The notes beneath the pieces are model-generated. The model worked only from the letters and a program-made list of their open reading frames with translations, was not told the DNA's origin and ran no database searches. Shown in pieces: positions 33,436-46,012 of a stretch of 64,000 nucleotides of DNA; position 1 is the stretch's first letter; each line of letters begins with the position of its first letter. The position numbers were made by a program, and so were the translations under genes. The DNA comes from Apostichopus japonicus (lineage: Eukaryota > Echinodermata > Holothuroidea > Aspidochirotida > Stichopodidae), in the NCBI RefSeq assembly GCF_037975245.1, contig NC_092572.1:3139501-3203500 (forward strand). The letters run 5' to 3'.

Positions 33436-35072
33436 ACAGATGTAGTAATGTAGTAAAGTGAAATTTTGTTGTATGCACCCTATTTACATGTATTACGTAA
33501 TATACTGCAATAGTCAGTTTGTAACGTTAGTTGTTTGCACGTGTAGTTTCTTCAGTTCTGTATACGTCGTTTTAATGGCAGCATCGTCCCTGCAGAGCTC
33601 CGGGGTTCGCCTCGTTATCCCTTTTAGTATTGTCATTTTTATTTATCTCTGGATCGTTAATTGTCAGAAATATCTATATCTTTACTGCCTGGAGTCCATA
33701 AAGAGATGTCACCCTTTTAAGAGGCAGGATGCCTCAGGTTTTGGATGGTTCGGCTTCTGGCTCGAAGCCACTGGTTTCCAAGATGGCGGACATATCATAC
33801 TATATAGCGAGCTAGCGTTGATGGAGTCTCGATGTCCGCGAGCTTCTTTTCCCGTCCCGTAGAGTCTTCTTCTTCTTCCTTATCGCGAGCGAGCTGACTT
33901 CAGTGTAGTAAGAGTTTAATAAATATAAATTCTGTACGTACCCTTACTGTTATTTAATTGAATCGTAGTTGTAATTGTTGCCCCTCTGGCTAGGTTGTAC
34001 TTCACTGTGTAAAGTACATTCGTTAGGTTGTGTATTTGGACCTTGGTTCTACGGGTTTATAGCGTGTCTTGTGTATCTTGAAGCACGTGTGTAGTATTGT
34101 GTACTATTATACTGTACTGTAACTTACAGTACCGGTTGGGTTTCAGTTTACCGAAAGTAATTGACAGTTCAGTTGTATTTAAAGATTATTTATTGTACCT
34201 GTATTTGAGTATTGTACTGCTCGCAGTGTAAAGAGTGTACGTATTTGTATTTTGAACATTATTGTTACTGTTGTAACAAAAGAGTTGTCTCAGAGTTTGT
34301 CCTTGAATATTAGCCATTTTGGATAGCTACAGAGGGACAAGTCTCTTGACAGTTTGTGGGTTCAGGAGGTGAAATGTCCTGCTGTCTAGGAACAGTTTAG
34401 GTGAAAAGGCCTATAATGTGTTGCAGCTGGCATGTGTTGCCCTTGGCTGACCATTACGAAGGTGTTAAAATTCCTCGCCTGTTGGCAAACGTTTATTATT
34501 CATATGCAGATTATTTCATTATGTTCATTTTACATTGTTCTTTGTACACTTTATACATTGTATACGAGTGCTATGTTGTATTAATATTACGTGGATTTAG
34601 TATTTATGGTACAGATAGATTTTTGTTATTCGATATGTCATAGATTGAGCATAGGTTCTGTGCATATTTTATAGGTTGAGTAAAGGTTTTTCCCCAGAGT
34701 CAGGATAGTTTTAATTAGGAGTAAAGAGCCATTTAAGTTTATTAAACCATTTGTTTATATGTATATTTTCATTTACCATTTTGTAGAGTTTTGCAATAAA
34801 ATGTCAGCCGTTGTTTCAACGCAAGAACACTCTTGCATCCTCATTGATAACTTATGAGTTCGAAGCGAAGGACCCCTCCATCCAGCAATTTCCCCTGCCA
34901 TTCCGCGGTTCGCTTCAATAACAAATTTGAAATTGAATTGATTTCATGCATTCTATAATTCATATGTTAATGCTGTAGAAATGGTCGCTTTAAGTAGCGA
35001 TAGCTATGGCATAATAGTAACTTGAATTAGATTCGGATTTTCGGCTTAAAAAAAAGTTTTTTTTAGCACGAT
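33436..35072. other. Unassigned stretch, possible LTR-like segment
   Basis: A TATA-like CTATATAGCGAGC is at about 33801 and AATAAA near 34796, followed by a T/C-rich end. This could be a solo LTR or a promoter, but no matching copy or target duplication was found. A 134-codon ORF (33458-33862) has no known motif. Confidence 0.25.
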
Positions 35073-35396
35073 CTAAATTGGGGACACAACCTCTTCATTC
35101 TCTCTGCACAACTCATCACCATCTTTTGCTGGTGGTTCCTTCATATTCTTCTCCATATCCTCCCAATGTTGCTTATGTTGTTGTATGAGGTCTTTCAGCG
35201 AATTTTCTCACCTGCTTTCCTTTTCTTGTCTCTCTTTGTTCCTTCTGTTAGTTTTAAATTTAACGGGTGTTTCATCAGCATCACATGTGCTTGTGGATGA
35301 TCTTGAGTCCAAGGTTGGCTCTTCTGGTGATAGTGACGGGGCAGGCGACACTACTTCACTTGTACTGTGAAAAAAGCCATTAAAGAAGCAAAGCAA
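35073..35396 (-). pseudogene. Second (Myb/SANT-like) ORF of a PIF/Harbinger element, broken C-terminus
   Basis: The minus frame reads an acidic/serine linker (SEVVSPAPSLSPEEPTLDS), then KFKTNRRNKERQEKESR, an in-frame TGA, and then a helical tail (LKDLIQQHKQHWEDMEKNMK) ending with the TAG at 35073-35075. This resembles the C-terminal part of the DNA-binding partner protein that PIF/Harbinger elements encode beside the transposase. The N-terminal DNA-binding domain is not seen. The divergent position next to the transposase remnant is the main support. Confidence 0.5.
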
Positions 35397-35501
35397 TTAT
35401 TCCTTCTCACTTCAATAATCCCAATATTCAAAATCTCATTATTCCTTAAAAAAAATCGGGACTGACAACTCTCCTCAATACTTACCTTTTTCTTTACATT
35501 T

Positions 35502-36140
35502 CTGGCCACTGGGGAATCTTTTCGTTCCATTGCATATGACTATCGTGTAGGATACACCACAGTTGGTAATATTGTTGGTGAAGTTTGTAAGGTGATATGG
35601 AATCGGTTGTCAATCGTTTTCATGCCAGTTCCAAACACTAGTAGCAAATGGAAATTTATTGCAGCTAATTTTTGGCGAAGTGGCAGTTCCCACATTGTTT
35701 GGGTGGCAATAGATGGCAAACATATTGTTATGAAGGCGCCACCTAATTCCTAATTGTTGGTGATGAGGCGTTTCCACTGCATAAGCATATTCTCCGTCCT
35801 ACCATGGGAGGTGTTGTCCGCACGATCAGCAAATTTTTAATATGAGATTGTCAAGAGCACGAAGGATTGTTGTTAACTGTTTCGGTATACTGGCTGCTCG
35901 GTGGAGAGTTTACCCAAACGAAAATTGCCGTTCGAGCAGAATGGGTGAGTGAACGACATTGTCAAGGCAACATGTGTTCTTCACAATCTTCAACAAAGAG
36001 ATTCAACCACAGCTCAAATTACTGAACTAAAGAAACAATCTGAGGTAGAGACCATCCAATGCAGGGAAATATTTAAGGAGTATTTTTGCAATGTAGCTCC
36101 AGTTGAATGGCAAGAATCCCATGTGACTCGAGGTGTTTTC
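35502..36140 (+). pseudogene. PIF/Harbinger (DDE_4) transposase, internally deleted
   Basis: The plus frame begins LATGESFRSIAYDYRVGYTT, then MPVPNTSSKWKFIAANFW and IVWVAIDGKHIVMKAPPNS with the first catalytic Asp. A stop follows, and the second Asp block has been deleted. The text resumes at [15 protein letters not shown], then RLSRARRIV-like and ILAARWRV-like pieces in shifted frames. It ends with NDIVKATCVLHNL (codons from 35949) and a C-terminal tail. The transposase cannot work. Together with the divergent ORF at 35073-35396 this is a dead PIF/Harbinger transposon. Confidence 0.85.
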
Positions 36141-38443
36141 ATGGCACGAAGCGTCAAACTAAAAACATACCCCAGCAGAATATGCCTACCTTCCAATTGA
36201 AGTCGAATCACCATACACTTCACCATCAAGAGATATCTCACCCCCAGATGGAACGTTGCTCTCAGTACTGTAGTAGAAAGAGATTAAGATGTTGCAAATG
36301 TGTTGTTCAACATATTGCTTCATTCGTACTAGTCCTTTTCAATAACACCACAAACTGAAACCTTTAAATATCAGATCATACCCCCCCCCCCAATTAACTG
36401 CAGTAATTACCGATATTTAAAGCCAAATTTATTTTTCCTTCAGCAAGCAAGCCCAAAATTTAATTTTGCCAGTATTTCAAATAGATCATTTCCAATTAAT
36501 ATATAGCCAGGATATGGACATTTGATGAGGATTGTTTAATTATCTCAGAAAGTTTACTGATTTTAAATTATTACTTATTTTCGTCAATAAACTGGTCAAG
36601 AAAAGACATCATCTCAAAATAGTTCCATTACTGTGCCCTTTTGGCAGCCTGTCCACTATTCTTTGTTTTAACTTTTCTGCGTTTCTTCATGTAAGTGTCC
36701 CGTTTGTTTCGCCACCTTTTCTTCCACTCCGATGCTGAAATGATAAAGGAAATACCCTAAATAAGCTCATAAGAAGTTTTATCAAAGTTTCTCTAGTGTA
36801 TCATTATGCTAATTGATAAAGATGAAAAGAAATGAACAAGGACTGTAATTTTCCACATTTGCTTTTTCAATCCCTAAAATATGTAACTAAACACTACACA
36901 AATATCTGATAACTACAAAGCGACTGTACTTGAACATAATGACCAGTCTTAACTACATATGCCCTTACTTTATATATATACAGCATGTCCCTATATTCGT
37001 GTGTCGCCTAATTTCATGCACCCCGATGTTTGTTCTGTTTGCACCTAGGGAGGAAGGCCTATACTATAACTACATTAAACTGCAGTGTTTGTCTTGAGCA
37101 AATGATGACTCCTAATGTAACTATGTTTTATAACACCAAAATGGTCTTTTGTTATGCCACTAAGCATGTGGGACCTGGGCCTAAGCTTTGTTCTAAGGTC
37201 GGCTAAACCAGCACAGAAAATAACGATCATCAGCAATTACAATTTTGGAGAAAGCAAAGTACCATGCATGAAATTGGGGACCATAGGCGTTTTTAACAGT
37301 TATGTGAACTGCACTGATTAAATAATTACCTCCTTCGGTCAAAATAAACCGTTATTTTGTACAACATTTTGGAAAAGGACTCTGTCACGCCTGCATTGTA
37401 TTTTAGCATTCCTTGTGGGTGGAAATTTCCACCGGGTAGCCTAGGCCTTTGCAAATTGTTCATTTCTTCTTTCGAGTAATGTATGCAAATTCTAGGAGGT
37501 GAACAATGGGGAGACGGGTTCTTCTCGGGTAGTGTATGTAGATCCAAGCAAGTACATAATGGGAAACGGGTCCATCGGAATTCGTAGATTGTGCTTTGGC
37601 GGGTAAGGGCAGGGGTCAACCTAAGGTCGCTATATAAGGATTGAGGTGTGGTTGGATGAGGCATTCTGTGTGAGTCTCACCACCGTCCGGTCTTCGCCGT
37701 CTTATTCCTCGGCTTCTGTGTGTTAGCCGTTAACCAGGCTTCTTTGTATGAGCCTAGGCTTCTTTGTATGAGCCTAAAGACTGGGAACGTTGATATTTTG
37801 TGCCGTTGCGTTTTAGCCTAAGCAATATCAGCGTATCCTGAGGATTACTGGGTGTATCCGTTGTCTAATTCGACGAAATAATTTTGGACACATTTCTGTG
37901 TGTATGTGCACCGCAAAGGGCCGTGTTACTGTGTGTTACGTCCCTGGCCGTTTGACCAAGTTTATCCGGGATTATTATTAGGACGATCCCGTAAGTTGAT
38001 TTTTTGTCCGTATTACTCATTTAATTGGTATCTATATTGTTGATCGCACAGTAGGGTTTGTGGAGAAATTAATATATTGTATTTTAAAGAGTCCTCGATC
38101 TATGGCTCACAATTCAGTCAGTTTTGTAAAATGTTTATCCATGCTTAGGCATACGAATTTGTTATTGTTTAGGGTCAAATGCGTTTAAAGCATTTAAGGT
38201 GTTTTTAGGTCGTATAAGTGTGTACGAATTAAAAAGTTCGCCTCAGTGCCTTTGGTTGGATTGATTAATTTTGTTTTTTATCATGTATAGTATTGAGTAG
38301 CTATTATTTGTTTCATGGTAAGGGTTGACCCGGAGGTTCTTGGTATTATTTGGTAAATAGTGACACCATATTGGTTGTGTGTTGCTTGCTGACTTTACGT
38401 CAGATAGGGGCTATATTGACGTCATAGTTTGACAATATTCGTT

Positions 38444-38445
<2 letters not shown>
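36141..38445. other. Non-coding stretch with promoter-like and short repeat features
   Basis: A run of C is at about 36380-36390. GCTATATAAGGATTG at about 37629 is a strong TATA match. A 20-bp direct repeat (CTTCTTTGTATGAGCCTA) lies at 37740-37778. No coding exon downstream could be supported, so the TATA may belong to a solo LTR. Confidence 0.4.

Positions 38446-38495
<50 letters not shown>
38446..38495. repeat. (TA)n microsatellite
   Basis: About 25 TA dinucleotides. Confidence 0.98.
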
Positions 38496-38497
<2 letters not shown>

Positions 38498-38646
38498 TAT
38501 AGCCATATGTTTGTCATTTGGCGCATGCCTGAGAGTAGTTTTGTTGTACTTTTGTCATATAGGGTTGCAGTGTTGGGGCCCGACGGCTACGCTGGTGTGA
38601 GGGGCTCGCCGTACCGTGTGAAGCTTACCTGCAGGGTACTAGCCGG

Positions 38647-38728
38647 AAGAAGTCTTAAGCGATAGGGAAGAAGCCTTAAGCGATAGGGAAGAAGTCTTGA
38701 GCGATAGAGGAGAAGTATAGCGATAGGG
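38647..38728. repeat. 22-bp minisatellite, four copies
   Basis: Unit of the form GAAGAAGTCTTAAGCGATAG, with the last copy shortened. The AATAAATTATA polyadenylation-like signal at about 38864 follows within a possible LTR. Confidence 0.9.
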
Positions 38729-40108
38729 CAGACCCATAGTAGATTTGTTTGGAAGGGTTGGTTGGGTTAGCGAATGCTAACCGAAGTGTGTATTTTTTTG
38801 GGTTGGGTATATGTATGTTTCTTTTGTCGAGACCAAAAAGTCATTGGTCTAGACGAGTTGTAAATAAATTATATGTTTCATTTCGTAAAATTCTTGGTAG
38901 TCTGTCATTTATTTATGTCATTCGTCTCGGGTGTCGAACATTAAGCAGATTGAGACGTGTCCAGGTGGGGGACTACTCCTTCACTTGTGACAGACGCCAA
39001 ACATAGAAATAGGACTATTTTGACCTAACCAAGGCATCAATACAATGGATTACGTTGGGTTAGGCCTCAGACCTACCCACCGTCAATGTCTTCTCTGTTC
39101 ATAACTTTGGCAATGCTCTTCCAAACTTTAGAACATAGCTGGGCATCCCTATGCTCAGCATGTCTAACATCATAGAGACACGGATGCTTCCTAACCAGCT
39201 CGATGAGTGTTTCATTCTCTAAGATACTTCAATCGTGTTTTCCTCGCGGCATTTTTCTTTATTTGTCAAGTCACAAGTGGTCGTGGTGCCGAAATAGTAT
39301 TGCATGTGTACATGATTACGCCATATCAACTTATCATCGTTTGCGTCTAGCATCCAATCGCTACATTAAGCGATCAAAGTTATTGCATACATATCTGCAT
39401 TCGAAAACGCATTCGTGCAGATGGAATCACATCCGTTGAAATTCAATGAGAGCTTTTTTTTTTGCCGCTTTCGTATCCGAATCCGTTTGTATGGAATCCT
39501 ACCTTAAGGCTTTGAAAGTCACAGATACTTTTATACATTCGATCTAATTAGAGTAATAGTGATCTGCATGATTGCAACTATAAAGTCACTGCTAAATAAA
39601 CAGCATTTGAAATGAAAATACTAGGGGGCCAAAATCTCAATTTATCAGCTATTATATGTATGTCAAAAATTTATCTTCCTTGGTTGAACGTTTGTGGACT
39701 AAAAGAGCAAAGAATGTACTCATTTCAGTTGTCTTTACTTTCTACTTGAGAAACTGTCTGGGTCAATAGCCTAATTTGAACTTACAATCTCCTTTTTGAG
39801 AAAGTGTTCACTTGTTACACTAAGGAATTGCTTTATATTTTTTCTTTGGGGCTTGTGGTTTTGATCGTTTGCATCTGTGATGTTTACTTATTAGTTACCC
39901 AAATTTTCCCACTGTACTTCAGAATGGCAGAAGACGTTTCCAAGTGTCATGTCTGTGGAGATGTGTATCCATCAGCAGCAGTGTTATATTGGCATTATCG
40001 ATGCATCATCTCCATCCTCCGCCAGTTTACCAAAGTACTGTACAGTACTGTAGAAATTGCAATCTACAGTATTTAATTGGTATAGCTTCTTTATATGTTA
40101 CTTTTTTT
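38729..40108. other. Non-coding stretch
   Basis: No supported gene. The ORF at 38749-39006 was considered and rejected as an Ig exon. Confidence 0.45.
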
Positions 40109-40394
40109 TCGAGGATGTGATGGTGAAGTGGTCAATTAAATTGGCCAAGCACTCTTTGAGCTGGGCAAGACGCATTATGGTATTCTTCTACGTTGTCTTT
40201 ATAGTTCTTATGACCCATTGATTAGGTGGCTAAATGCGTGCTGGATGTGATTAGGGCACGAGGTTTTTCGTGGTCTCTTTGTATCCAATAAATGAGGAGG
40301 TGACGGTTTAGCCGTCATTTGAAACGGTCAAGCACTATTTGGACCGGGTAAGACGCATTATGTTTCTCTTCTACATTTTCCTTATAGTTCCTAC
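40109..40394 (+). repeat. ~180-bp satellite, left part of array
   Basis: One full and one partial unit. Conserved blocks: GATGGTGNAGTGGTCA, TTGGNCAAGCACTCTTTG, GGGCAAGACGCATTATGG, GACCCATTGATTAGGTGG, GTGCTGGATNTGATTAGGGC. The array stops abruptly at the LINE 3' end and resumes at about 44583. Confidence 0.85.
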
Positions 40395-40659
40395 TACACA
40401 TGATGATTTATTTGTTTCAACACATAGTAATACAAGGTGAACAAGACAATGTTACTGCAAATAAGTAAAATATGTGAAAGGAAGTAAACTAAGAAACCCT
40501 TGTGGGCTTAATCGAATAGAGTACTCCCATCAAAGAAAATAGAAATTCTTAACACCTAACCCCCCCCAAAATAACAGATAAACTTAACAAATAAGACAAA
40601 TAACACTACCCCCCCCCCCAACCACCACCACCTACTCCCACCCCTTACAACGGATACAA

Positions 40660-43251
40660 TCAATAAAGGTTTTCATAGTAATTTTTCAGATGTCGCCTGA
40701 ATGAAGCCACGGAAGTATAGGATTTCAAGTTGATCGGAAGATTGTTCCACAAAGAAATAGATCGATAACGGAGGCATTGCATGCTCTTTGAATTACGACA
40801 AAAAGAAGCACGTAAATGACCAGCTTGTCTAGTATTATAATTGTGAATAGAGTGAACAATTGTATGAAAGGTAGCAAAACAACTTGGAAGCAGATTGTTC
40901 ATAGCACCATAAGTAAACGTCAGAACAAAGAAGTGGACCTAATATAGACCTTTGAGGATTTCCGCACTTAACTGAACGATTATCAGCATTGATTCCAGAA
41001 AAAGAAACGTACTGCTGCCTGTTAAACAAATAACTTGAAATGAGAGAAAGAGATAGACCTCTATTACCGTAATGTGATAATTTCCTCAGAAGAATTCCAT
41101 GATCGATGGTATCGAATGCTTTGGAAAGGTCTAAAAAAACACCAATAAAATTATCACCCGAATCAAGAGCACTATGAATTTTATCCACTGCATTGACCAA
41201 AGCAAGTTCTGTAGAGTGGCCAGGGCGAAAACCAAATTGGTTTTCATTGAGAATATGAAACTTATCAAAGAAAGCATTGAGACGGTTAAAAATCAACCTT
41301 TCCAAGATTTTCGATATACAAGGTAGTATATAAATGGGACGATAATTACTAAATAAATGAACGTCACCCTTTTTAAATATCGGTATGACTTTGGCAAGTT
41401 TAAGAATATCAGGAAAAATACCCGAGGTAAATGAGAGGTTGAAAATATAAGTCAGTGGTTTTACAATATAAGGTATTATCAGTTTAATAATGTTCGGGCG
41501 GAAATTATCGCAACCAGCCGATTTATTAGTAGCAAAAATTGAATTTGAGACATTAAAAGCTTCACTTTCAGTCACAGGAAAGAGAAAAATAGTGGAGGGA
41601 TTGGAATCCCCTAGGTAACTACTGAATTGAACATTAGAATCAATGGAATTGGCTAAGGAAGGACCAAGGCCAACAAAATAATTATGAAAAGCCTTTGCTA
41701 TTTTATTTACATCAGTGAATTCATGACCATCCTTAGAATGGAAGATATCGGGAAAATGGTTGGTTTTTCTAGTCTGTAGAGTGCCATTGATAATATTCCA
41801 TGTTTCTTTCATGTTGTTTTTATTTTCATTAAAAAGATGAAAATAATAATTCCTTTTTTGCAATACGGAGAACGTGGTAAAGTTTATTCCGGAAGCGTGC
41901 ATAATTGTATTTATTATCCGCTGTAGGCAATTTTATATATGTCTTATAAAGCTTATTTTTTTGTAAAAATAGAATGTAAGATACCAGAAGTGATCCAAGG
42001 GGAAGGTTTCTTCCTCGTCTTCTTTCCCTTAACAATTTTTATTATAAATTTCACTAAGTGTATTGTGAAAATTATTGAAAGAATTATTAACATTGAAAAC
42101 TTGATGCCAGTCCAAACCAGATACTTCCGAAATAAAATTATCAATATTGATATTTGAAAAATCTTGAGCATAAAAATCCTTACGATCATGCTTAGTAGGT
42201 AAAAAAGAAATATTTAAATGAATCGGAAAATGATCAGTTATGTCAGTGATAAGAACTCCTCAATAGGAGGTCATTATAGTATCATCACCCAAATTGTCGT
42301 TAGTCAAGATATTGTCAATGAGTGACGAGGAAGAACTAGAAACCCGGGTAGGTTTGGTTATTGTGGGTATGAAACCACAAGAAACTAAAATATTCAAAAA
42401 ATCCGACGAATTTGGCCTATTGAAGTCAATATTGAAGTCACCCAACAAATAACAAGGTTTCTTCTCCTTAGTGATACCATCCAGTGTTTGGTAAATGTAA
42501 TCATTAAACGAAGTAATATTTCCACTAGGGGGACGGTAGATTATGCCAACGATTATATCTCCTCTTATGAAGGGAACTCTTATTTCGACAAAAAGGCTTT
42601 CAACATGATCATTAAATACTGATATATCATCGCGTTGACTGAATGTGTATTTTTGATCAATAAATAAACAAATCCCTCCACCCCTCTTAACAGAGCGATA
42701 ACTCCCGACAAGTGAATAATTATCTGATTTAATGAGTGGAGACAAGTCATCTGTGAACCAAGTCTCCGTGAAACCTATAATTGTAAAATCGTGTTTAATA
42801 TAGTTGAAAGAAAGTCATTAATCGCACTGAAATTCTTATTGAGACTACGACTATTTAAATGAAAAATATTGAAATTACTAGTAGGCATCATATTAAGATC
42901 ATCAGTATTGTAGTACTTACACATATCCGAACGTATATCGTCAAAATAATCCATATACCATTCATCATGTACTGGAGTGTCATTTGTTAATGAAGCACCT
43001 GTATGCGTACAACAATTCCCCAAACCAGGTGCGAGTTCATCGTCCGTGACGTCAAAAAAGGGAAAATTAGATTGAGAACATGTCCTACAAATCCAGTTGT
43101 TTATAGTACCATCCTTATGTTGAGTAATGCAGGTATTGTGACTTAAAGCGTGACATAACTGACAAATAGTAACACCGTAGTATTCGCTGAAAAAAATCCC
43201 CATTACAAAAAAAAAAACAATTACTAAAGGACATAGAAAACAAAAATACAC
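40660..43251 (-). pseudogene. LINE ORF2: PHD-like finger, AP endonuclease and reverse transcriptase, broken
   Basis: From its start at 43251: a PHD-like finger (CQLCHALSHNTCITQHKDG, WICRTC), FNIFHLNSRSLNKN, a frame change, then an endonuclease with the ETW-type site, GGGICLFIDQKY, IIYRPPSG and LLGDFNIDF. Then come RT blocks: SAGCDNFRPNIIK, VIPIFKKGD, NYRPIYILPCISKILERLIF, NENQFGFRPGHSTELAL and VFLDLSKAFDTIDHGIL. After GNPQRSILGPLL the sequence jumps to the C-terminal MNNLLPSCFATF and HNYNTRQAGHLR. The YADD box and the region around it are deleted. At least three frameshifts are present. Confidence 0.9.
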
Positions 43252-43495
43252 AAACTAACTACTATACAAAAACAAACAGATGAATATGCAAGCCTTACAA
43301 GCCTGCAAGGAAAACATTTCAGAGAACGTAACTTTTTGTTTTGTATGCTGCAGAAATGTTACTCGACATCATGAGGATACTCCAGTTCATTGTAATCGTA
43401 ACAGGTGTATATGGCAACGAAAGGAATCCGGCCACGGTAGGACTCTACATATACTGTTAAAGCGGTGTAGTCTCTGTTGCATGAAAAGGTGGTAA

Positions 43496-44267
43496 TAGTT
43501 TATGCATCAATATCTCTTATATTCCTGAACTTTTTAACTCCTGTACTTTTCCCTGCGTCTCTTTTGTAGATTGCTAAGATTTTACCGTCTGAGGTCCAAG
43601 CACTCTCTATCAAGTCGTGGTTTTGGGTGGCCTTGAGTAGTTGCTGGATATGGTGGATGAGGTCTTCTTTAATGACAATGCCCGAACCTTTCAGCTTACG
43701 TCTGTTCTTGATAAAGGACTTACAATCTTTATGGCTCTGGAACTTGACGATGATTGCCCGGGTTCTATTTCAATGAGTCTCCCTACTCTGTGTGCTCTGT
43801 CGATAGAGATGGGGGTAATGTCTACATCAAGCTGTTTTTTTTTGCTAAGTTTATGAGTAGTTCGGTCGGGTTTTCGTTGGCATTCTCTTTATACCAAATA
43901 CTCGTACGCAATTCCTACAACAATATTGATCAAGGTCATTCATTTTGTCCATGTTTTTTTCAATTTCAGATTTCATATCAGCGAGATATTTTGTGTGGGT
44001 TTGATATCTTTGAAGGCAGTTTCAAGTTGATTTTCCAAAGATCTGGGCTTCCCGTCGTTCTTGTTCCTCAGACAATTTACTCAATTTACGGTTAATAGCT
44101 TTTTCAATGCAGTTCTGAAGTAGGTTTTTAAAATCTCCGTTTTCAGTCAATTCTTTTATTATTTCGTTGACCAGTTCATCAGTTCCAAGAGGAGTGGATG
44201 TCATTTCCTGTAATTTTGTTCTATTTCGTCGAGCCATATTGATGGGCGATATTTCCGCAAGGCACAA
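43496..44267 (-). pseudogene. LINE ORF1 (RNA-binding coiled-coil protein), broken
   Basis: The first part (44267-44022) has a start region MARRNRTKLQEMTSTPLGTD and a charged helix (LSKLSEEQERREAQ) suited to a coiled coil. After frame changes, the downstream frame reads VKFQSHKDCKSFIKNRRKLK, IVIKEDLIHHIQQLL and SDGKILAIYKRDAGKS. This is the conserved C-terminal part of L1/CR1-type ORF1 proteins that bind LINE RNA. Several frameshifts show that it is dead. Confidence 0.75.
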
Positions 44268-44582
44268 AGATAATGATCAGGTTACCGTACCTCTTTAAGG
44301 TTCGCGGAAAGGGTTCTTTATACAAATGCAGTATCATAGGCTGGGCCTAAGCAGAATGTCAAAAACGACATGCTCAACTTATAAGAACCGATGTCAGAAT
44401 TCAACTTACTGGAGAGATTTTCAATGAGAATATTATCCACAGGTAAAATTCGTGATATATGTTTCCCTGACTGGCGAAAGATAAAGAGAACTACATGGTT
44501 TCCAGGTATTTTATTTCCCTTTATTTGATGCTTTATTTGATGAACGTTGAGTTGAGTTGACTTGTAAATATCTTGTTTTGCT

Positions 44583-45180
44583 ACCTATTTGTTGGTTCAA
44601 GGCGTGCTGGATTGATTAGGGCCCAAAGTTTTCTTTTTGTGGTCCCGTTACCTTATTCGAGAATATGATGGTGTAATGTCATTTAAATTGGTCAATCACT
44701 TTTGGAACGGGCAAGACGCATCATGGTACTCTTCAGCGTTGTCCTTACAATTCATATTAACCATCGGTTTGGTGATCCAATGCATGATGCATGGATTAGG
44801 GCCCAAAGCTTTTTCGTTGTCCATTTGTATTCATTTAAAAAGTGACGTGTAATGATCATTTAAATTGGTCAAGCACTCTTTGGAACGTGCAAAATGCATT
44901 GCGATACTCTTCTACATTGCCATTGGAGTTGATATGACCCATTGGTTAGGTGATCCCAATCGTTCTGCATTTGATTACCGCCCACAGTTCTTACGTTATC
45001 CCGTTACGTCGACCAATTTGAGAAATGATGGTGTAGTAGTCATTCTGATTGGTGAAGCATTCTTTGGACCGGGCATTGTGATTATCCTCTATATTGTCTT
45101 CATAGTTCATATGACATATTGGTTAGGTGGTCCAATGCGTGCTTGTCTTGATTAGGGCCCAAAGTTTTCTTTTCGTGGTC
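44583..45180 (+). repeat. ~180-bp satellite, right part of array
   Basis: Three units start near 44658, 44838 and 45021 (period 180-183 bp). Each carries ATTTAAATTGGTCAAGCACT or a close variant and GATTAGGGCCCAAAG. Same family as 40109-40394. Confidence 0.9.
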
Positions 45181-46012
45181 CCAAAAATCCCATTAAGTCC
45201 CATCCAACGGGATACATTTGAGTCCCATTGAATGCTACTAAACGGGGTTCCAACATTTTGTTTTGGTCACTTTCAACGTAAACCCGTTGAAATCCCATTG
45301 AAATACTACAAACTTTTAGAATGGATGGAATCATGTAGTAGGCAATATAGTTGGCACGTATGTAAAACCAATAACATATAAAAAAAAATAGGTTGGCTGA
45401 GAAAAAAATGACAATTTTGGTAAGAGGAGCAAATTTTTGTATCGACCCCAACACTTGCACATTAATTATTGGAGTCCTTAATCACCTAAAATAATAAGTT
45501 GTATTTCAAAATAATAGTTGCTGTGAATGAAATTAATCGTTCCATATTTGTAGAAAATACCAGAAACTGTGTAAACTAAATGAAAATTGCACCTCTTTGG
45601 TAAGATAAGCTTGGACAAAGAAAACTCAATTATTCTTCAAACTATTTAATCCACATAGTCTAACCCCTGCAGCGTATATGGAACTAACTACCTCCTCATC
45701 TCACTTAAAAATATTAATATTCAATCACACACGAAAACGTTTTTAACTAAAATATGTTTATTTACTTAAATGAAAGAGTTTTGTTTAGGTGAGCTAATAA
45801 GGAGCATAAAAGAAAGCCTGTAAACATCGTTTTAAATTCATACAGAAGAGTAAGTGTTACCCTGCAATTTTTAAGATTTGTAACACCTCATTTACAAAAA
45901 AAAATATCATTTAACTATTCATAAAAATATTTCAATGAAAGATATGAGAAATACAAGGTAGAAATAAAAGTTGGAAAAGGAAAATTGCCCTTGCTTGAGA
46001 AATTGCTCTGGT
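45181..46012. other. Non-coding stretch with short TCCCATTGA repeats
   Basis: TCCCATT(A/G)A-type words recur between 45188 and 45300. Otherwise AT-rich, no gene supported. Confidence 0.5.

Larger units (their letters stand above)
40395..44582 (-). mobile_element. Two-ORF LINE (jockey/CR1 superfamily) inserted in satellite DNA, dead
   Basis: On the minus strand: 5' region, ORF1, ORF2, and a 3' region ending GAAACAAATAAATCATCATG near 40395. It interrupts the ~180-bp satellite, which continues on both sides. Both ORFs are broken by frameshifts, and ORF2 has lost the catalytic palm. The nearly full length is unusual among the LINEs here, which are mostly 5'-truncated. Confidence 0.85.

Noticed and set aside
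33564-33862. Possible membrane protein ORF
   Set aside because: A hydrophobic run is present, but there are no splice sites, homologous motifs or conserved neighbours. Probably chance within an LTR-like or intergenic region.
38749-39006. ORF ending VQVGDYSFTC, resembling an Ig F strand
   Set aside because: No B-strand cysteine, tryptophan or acceptor site is in the same frame. The region is better explained as an LTR-like, non-coding segment.
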